Source: Spisula solida
Lineage: Eukaryota; Mollusca; Bivalvia; Venerida; Mactridae
Direction of reading: 5' to 3'
Length of the DNA: 64,000 nucleotides
Assembly: GCA_947247005.1 (NCBI GenBank)
Contig: OX365947.1
Coordinates: forward strand, 30,274,760 to 30,338,759
Position numbers and translations under genes: made by a program. The notes beneath the pieces are model-generated. The model was given only the letters and a program-made list of their open reading frames with translations, was not told where the DNA came from and did no database searches. Of the stretch, positions 58,054-64,000 are shown one piece after another (the stretch's first letter is position 1; each line of letters opens with the position of its first letter).

Positions 58054-58957
58054 GAACAAGAAATATCACTGAATGTGATAAATACCCCCAGAAACTGCTT
58101 GACACAGTCAGATATGCAAAACTAGACTTGGTACTGATCGGTTATGCAGCTTCATTGAAATCCGACCATTGGTTGCTGTGAAATAGTGCAGACAATATTT
58201 ACATGTATAAGTGTAAAAAAAATCAAAAGGCCATAACTACCTTAAAAATGGATCCGTCCAACGTGTGCTATCGATATGCACAACTAGAATTGGTAGCGAT
58301 CATTCATGCAAAGTTTCATTGAAATCCGACCAATGGTTACAGAGAAATAGCGCAGACAAAATTTAAAAGTGTAAAAAAAACAAAGGACCATAACTACCTT
58401 AAAATTGATCCGACTAACGAGCGTCGAGGATATGCACAACTAGACTTGGTACTGATCAGTCATGCAAAGTTTCGTTGAAATCCGACCAATGGTTGCAGAG
58501 AAATAGCGTAGACAAGGACAAAATTTATAAGTACAAAAAAACAAAGGGCCATAACTCCCTTAAATTCATCCGACCGACGTGTGCCGACGATATGCACAAC
58601 TAGACTTGGTACTGATCAGTCATGCAAAGTTTCGTTGAAATCCGACCAATGGTTGCAGAGAAATAGCGCGGACAAAATTTATAAGTACAAAAAAACAAAG
58701 GGCCATAACTCCCTTAAAATTCATCCGACCGACGTGTGCTGACGATATGCACAACTAGACTTGGTACTGATCAGTCATGCAAAGTTTCGTTGAAATCCGA
58801 CCAATGGTTGCAGAGAAATAGCGCGGACAAAATTATACGGACCAACCGACCGACCAACAGACCAACCAACCAACCAACCAACCAACCAACCAACCAACCA
58901 ACCTCAAGCATGACTCCAATATAGCCCCCATATACTATGTATCTGGGGGTATAATAA
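58054..58957 (+). mobile_element. Tandem-core element with (CCAA)n and GGGGGTATAATAA end
   Basis: About five units of roughly 155-160 bp (AACTAGACTTGGTACTGATC..AAAGTTTCRTTGAAATCCGACC..GGGCCATAACTCCCTTAAA), then ACCGACCGACCAACAGACCA and (ACCA)n at 58857-58902, then CCCCCATATAC..CTGGGGGTATAATAA. Same plan as the 145-bp elements, with an unrelated core. Confidence 0.7.
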
Positions 58958-59884
58958 AGCTTAAATAGGGATGGGTGGGGGAGAAATGATAATATAGATG
59001 ATTACAGCTAGAATGATTAAAGCAATAGATGTTACCGAAATGTGATTGATTCAAACAATCGGCATCTAAAGACAAGATTCAATCACTCCAGAAGCATTAA
59101 CTATAGGCCACATTTAAGGGTAGGCTGGAGAAAATGGCACATGGGAATAATTACCTTATCGGGACACCAACAAGACGTAACCTGGTTTTGAGCCTCTAAT
59201 AAAGCTCATGTGCAATACCCCAAAACAATGCATTGCTGTTTTAAATTCAATTGAAACACTCTTCCTTGGACCCAAATGTCCTTCAAAGACCTGAATTGCA
59301 ACACATAAGGATCAGATTTGAATGATTTTCTTGTAATATAACTTGGAACAGATCTCGATTGTTTATCAGGTATTTGACCTTTGATATCACTTTCTAAAAG
59401 AACAATAATGAGAAATCTGCTGGTACTAATGTTAAACTTTTGTGTTCGGTTTATATTTGTTTGATATAAACACAAGTTTGATGCCCACCAACCACATGTT
59501 GCAATATCCTGCTTGCAGCAATCTGTTAACCATGCAATTTATTTAATGATCACTTTTCCCAGGATATAACATCAAGGCTACAATATTTCAAAGACAAAAT
59601 AATCCAGGAAATAGTGACTGTCGCTTTGGCGCAACAGGGTGGTATCTCTCCATATAATATATAGTGAGATACAATCTTGTAGCTCCAAAGAGACATGTCT
59701 TGCAGGAAGTAAACAATCACTAACAAATAATTATATTCCCATCTAGTTAAATACCTACTATCATTGCTAGTTAGGATATGTAATGTCAAGTATCTCAAAC
59801 ATTCATAAACAATTATTTCTAGAAGTACTCAGAATTTATGTCTTAAAGCTGTAACATATATACGTCATCATTTCATACAGAATT

Positions 59885-61065
59885 ACCTGAGTTAAGCCGT
59901 CAACTAAGCTGGGATTACCTGTGTTTAAAGCAACCAATCGAGGTTTAACAGTATAATAAGGCAGTCAATCAAGGATTTCCTGCCTTAAATAACCAACCAA
60001 GGGTTAACTCCCCGTCATTACCTGTGTTAAGCAACCAACAAAGGGTTAACCCCCAGTCATTACCTGTCTTAAACAACCAACCAAGGGTTAACTCCCAGTC
60101 AATACCTGTCTTAAACAACCAACCAAGGGTTAATCCCCAGTCATTACCTGTCTTAAACAACCAACCAAGGGTTAACCCCCAGTCATTACCTGTCTTAAAC
60201 AACCAACCAAGGGTTAACCCCCAGTCATTACCTGTCTTAAACAACCAACCAAGGGTTAACCCCCAGTCATTACCTGTCTTAAACAACTAACCAAGGGTTA
60301 ACTCCCAGTCATTACCTGTCTTAAACAACCAACCAAGGGTTAACTCCCAGTCATTACCTGTCTTAAACAACCAACCAAGGGTTAACTCCCTGCAGTCATT
60401 ACCTGTCTTAAACAACCAACCAAGGGTAAACTCCCTGAGTCATTACCTGTCTTAAACAACCAACCAAGGGTAAACTCCCAGTCATTACCTGTCTTAAACA
60501 ACCAACCAAGGGTAAACTCCCAATCATTACCTGTCTTAAACAACCAACCAAGGGTTAATTCCCAGTCATTACCTGTCTTAAACAACCAACCAAGGGTTAA
60601 CTCCCAGTCATTACCTGTCTTAAACAACCAACCAAGGATTAACTCCCAGTCATTACCTGTCTTAAACAACCAACCAAGGGTAAACTCCCAGTCAATACCT
60701 GTCTTAAACAACCAACCAAGGGTTAACTCCCTGCAGTCATTACCTGTCTTAAACAACCAACCAAGGGTAAACTCCCTGAGTCGTTACCTGTCTTAAACAA
60801 CCAACCAATGATTACCTCCCAGTCATTACCTGTCTTAAACAACCAACCAAGGGTTAACTCCCCGTCATTACCTGTCTTAAACAACCAACCAAGGGTTAAC
60901 TCCCCGTCATTACCTGTCTTAAACAACCAACCAAGGGTTAACTCCCCGTCATTAACTGTCTTAAACAACCAACCAAGGGTTAACTCCCCGTCATTACCTG
61001 TCTTAAGCAGTAAATCAAGCTAGGTTTACCTGTGTCTAAAGCAATCAATCAAGATTTAATTGTAT
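59885..61065. repeat. 42-bp minisatellite, about 27 copies
   Basis: Unit TTACCTGTCTTAAACAACCA then ACCAAGGGTTAACTCCCAGTCA. Outer copies are diverged (AAGCAACCAATCGAGG), inner ones nearly identical. Period 42 is a multiple of three, so both strands show long repetitive frames (KTGNDWELTLGW; NNQPRVNSQSLPVL) which are not genes. Confidence 0.95.
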
Positions 61066-62835
61066 AATTAGGCAGTCAATCAAGTCTTAAATCACCTGTC
61101 TTAAATAGCCAACTAAGAGTTAATTAACTGTATAGCAGTGGATTATAACCTAGCTTAAACAATCAATAAAGAAATACATCAAAAGTGGATGCGTTTAATT
61201 CTAAATGTTTCTTTAATACATAGTATAAGTGTAATAAAGATGACTGATGTGTTTGGCATTGAGTATTGGTTGCTGATGACATGTGCCCTCTTTTGTTTTT
61301 TAATGTTATTTTTAAGAACCACAGCCATGTTCAACAGTATTTCAGCCATATGAAGAATAACTAATCAAATTTTTCCGAGTAGATATCTGAAACTAACTTT
61401 GCGAGTGTCAAGTAAGAGAGATGTACCGAGTACTGTTTTCTAACGAATTTGTATGCTGAGGCACAGGATTGAACCCGAGACCTTTCATACTGGAAGTGGA
61501 CGTTCTAACCACTAGACTCGAGGTGGGTAATACAGGTGGCCACTAACACAGGTTTATCTCAACACAAGGTAACTGAACCCAAACCATTGAAAGGTGAGAT
61601 TAGAAGACTATATACTTCACTTAAGCCATGATTCTCTCGTTATATGCCAACAACAACTTGTGCTCCTTCCATCAAACTTTTACAATTATAGCACCAACAA
61701 CAAGCAAACAACAAACCATCAAGGATAAACTTAGAACATAACAAGTACTGACACCCAGGTTACATTTATTGTACAGAATATAAACCTGTATATCTGTATT
61801 ATATACCCAGGTGAAATTGTGAATATAGATATAACTTTGGGAATATCAGCAGCATACAAAAAGCAAGCTGGCATGATTTGGCTAACACTCCACACAACAA
61901 CAACTGACAACAGTTCACTTCAGGGTTATTATAATACTGGAACTGTTTACAGACAACTTGCATACAAAAACATGCAGTACTATTGATACTTTAGCTAGTA
62001 TATTGCATGTGTTCAACAGATAAAAACTTATAATTGAACACAAAAATTACAATGGAATACAAATTGAGCAGCCTTACTACAAGTATTTGTTTGTTAATGT
62101 CATGTTTTGTCACCTAAGGTAAAGTTATCACATAAGGCCCGGTCACAACCCAACATGAAGGTTTTTAGCATGACTTTTTGTATGTCTTTTTGGGAGGCTA
62201 GTAGGCCACTATGTTTTTTGAAAACGCTGGAAGGGGGATACAGAGGGGGTACAGTACGAAGGAGTACGTTGATGTACGTCACATGCACGGTGTCCCTTGG
62301 TCATGAGTGACTGTGTGCATCGTACATTGCGCACATGTTAAGTGAGTAGTATGTGCTTACAGCGTACGATCTTGGTGCGATTGTCACATTATCATTAGGC
62401 CCGTAAGCCACTGAGGTACACTGAGGCACTTGCCCAGGTGAAAATTAGAGAAATGACTAAAAAGGCAAATAAATCCTAGAAAAGATGTGCATCAGTGTGG
62501 ATACAGCCCTGCTTCATTCCACAGGTTGGTTTCACAATATTTTAATATTTCGAATATCAATTTCCTTTCAGTAAACCAATGAAGTTATAATGAACTCTTC
62601 ATTCATTAAACACAAAAATTAGATTCAGGTATTCTTCACTCACTGTAGTTACTGTAACATTGTAGGCATACACATGATATATTGTATACAATCAATGCAA
62701 CTATTATCGCACAATGTCAAACAACTTCAGTTGAACCAAAAAAGCTGCATTGATATAATAAATGCACCACAGTTTGCGATGCAAGTACGTACTGTTGCTG
62801 GTGACACTGGCAATATGACAAGTTATATCAGAGGA
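61066..62835. other. Inferred intron, little recognised
   Basis: Apart from the SINE head at 61418-61528, nothing identified. 62130-62400 has a higher GC stretch (GGCCCGGTCACAAC ... ATTAGGCCCG) whose ends pair weakly and may be an element. Confidence 0.35.
61418..61528 (-). mobile_element. tRNA-headed SINE fragment, family 3
   Basis: Minus strand: CCTCGAGTCTAGTGGTTAGA (A-box) and GGTCTCGGGTTCAATCCTG (B-box), followed by GCCTCAGCATAC. Head only, body unclear. Confidence 0.6.
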
Positions 62836-63335
62836 TTGTTTCAAAACCGCAGGAGCTAGTGCATGCTGATCATGCGCCAGCACATAACCACAGGAGCTAG
62901 TGCATGCTGATAATGTGCCGGAACATAACCACAGGAGCTAGTGCATGCTGATCAAGTGCCGGCACATAACCACAGGAGTTAGCGCATGTTGATTGACCAT
63001 GTGTCGGCACATAACCACAGGAACTAGTGCACGCTGATCATATGCTGGCACCTTACCACAGGAGTTAGTGCATTGCTGATCATGTGCCGGCACACAATCA
63101 CAGGAGTTAGCGCATGCTGATTGACCATGTGTCCGCACATAACCACAGGAACTAGTGCATGCTGATCATGTGCCGGCACATAACCACAGGAGCTAGTGCA
63201 TTGCTGATCATATGCTGGCACATTACCACAGGAGCTAGTGCATTGCTGATCATGTGTCGGCACATAACCACAGGAGCTAGTGCATTGCTGATCATATGCT
63301 GGCACATTACCACAGGAACAAGTGCATGCTGATCA
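62836..63335. repeat. 41-45 bp minisatellite, about 11 copies
   Basis: Unit CACAGGAGCTAGTGCATGCT then GATCATGTGCCGGCACATAAC; several units carry an extra GATTGACC or T. Cys/His-looking frames on the minus strand (CGYVPAHDQ) are repeat artefacts. Confidence 0.92.
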
Positions 63336-63539
63336 TGACATGCCGACAAACTATGAAGTTCATCATGTGACAGACAACCCAACCCCTGCGAAATAAACTT
63401 GACATTTTAAGGTCTGCAACTTATCTTTTGTAAGACCACTCATTTAGATAAAAACACTTATCAAAATTTGTCAAACATCAGCACATGTCATTGCTGGCAG
63501 CCATTTTGAAAATCTGTGATGTTCTCAACATGTGACAGG

Positions 63540-63850
63540 AAGTCATGTTTCATGAACACTTCAAGAACTTTTCATGAATTAATTAATGAGCAGTTCGGGG
63601 ATTGTTTAAGAACAGTCTAGAAATAATAGTTCATGAAACGTTCAACAGGTAATTTTTATGGCTGGATCAAGAACAGTTCATGAACTACCAAATGTTCATC
63701 AATAATTCATCAACAGTTCATGAACTCACATTAAGAACAGATCATGTCCAAAAGTTCATGAACTCATTTCAAGAACTTATCAAGGCCTGTTCATGAACAA
63801 TTCTTGATTGGAGTGAAGTGTTCATGAAATCATGAACACGTTTCGCAGGG
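63540..63850. repeat. Cluster of AGTTCATGAACT-type palindromes
   Basis: At least eight TTCATGAA cores, many extended to GTTCATGAAC, alternating with TCAAGAAC. Irregular spacing, no clear unit. Possibly an old palindromic MITE ending near CGTTTCGCAGGGG. Confidence 0.6.
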
Positions 63851-64000
63851 GAACCCCCTAGGATAAACTATAGATTATACAAAAAATTAATAGAAAACAG
63901 TAATATTCATATTGCATTATGTATTCCCTATACAATACTGTTGAGCAAATCATTTTTCCAACCAATTAATATAAAACATTTGCAGCCAGCAGGAAAACTA

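Noticed and set aside
59969..61023. Long repetitive open frames on both strands (KTGNDWELTLGW and NNQPRVNSQSLP)
   Set aside because: They come from a 42-bp minisatellite, a multiple of three, and have no splice or start context.
62938..63382. Cys/His-rich repetitive minus frames resembling zinc-finger repeats
   Set aside because: Products of the 41-45 bp minisatellite; frame shifts with each irregular unit.

Overview
The window looks like nuclear DNA of a bivalve mollusc. It is AT-rich, intron-dominated, and full of short non-autonomous transposons, tRNA-headed SINEs and minisatellites. Several multi-copy elements have the architecture described for bivalve pearl / Helentron-associated repeats: internal tandem units of about 145 bp, a (GGAC)n-type microsatellite and a terminal hairpin. 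The species cannot be fixed from the sequence alone.

One protein-coding gene is supported, on the minus strand. Its exons run from 57033 down to 8312, and the 5' end (start codon, N-terminal membrane anchor, first part of the lipid-binding domain) is not in the window or was not recognised. The 20 or so exons join with consistent phases and canonical GT..AG junctions into an open frame of about 727 or 794 residues, depending on the last exon. The protein reads as an SMP-like lipid-transfer domain (57033-44102), a Gln/Pro-rich linker, a C2 domain (34990-27302) and Ser/Arg/Lys-rich tails. This is the order in C2CD2 / C2CD2L (TMEM24), ER-anchored lipid-transfer proteins of ER-plasma membrane contacts. 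The family call is by recognition, not by database search.

The most unusual part is the SMP-C2 linker. Between 43665 and 36527 lie seven small exons, every one starting and ending in phase 0. All are diverged copies of one module (consensus VYEPEDVPQQQTSA) whose apparent parent is the last 15 or so codons of the 300-bp exon 44102-44401. Flanking intron sequence was copied along with them. One copy has also grown an NPHNPT hexapeptide repeat. Because every module is symmetric, any subset could be skipped without a frameshift.

The 3' end offers two tails after the exon at 18042-18147. One is an exon with an in-frame stop (15764-15616, ATTAAA about 200 bp on). The other is an 18-codon exon (10248-10195) joined to the terminal exon 8607-8312. 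Both tails are polybasic and Ser-rich.

The rest is intron or flank: pearl/Helentron-like elements (1521, 11273, 18903, 22943, 42932), hAT-type MITEs with target-site duplications (54755, 10759, 42501, 30067), two MITEs nearly back to back (32569-33301), long fold-backs (407, 9400, 11273-11890), SINEs, and minisatellites. A 42-bp array of about 27 units (59885-61065) carries a 5' splice-site-like CAGGTAATG on the gene's strand in most units. No plus-strand gene, rRNA, functional tRNA or CRISPR array was found.
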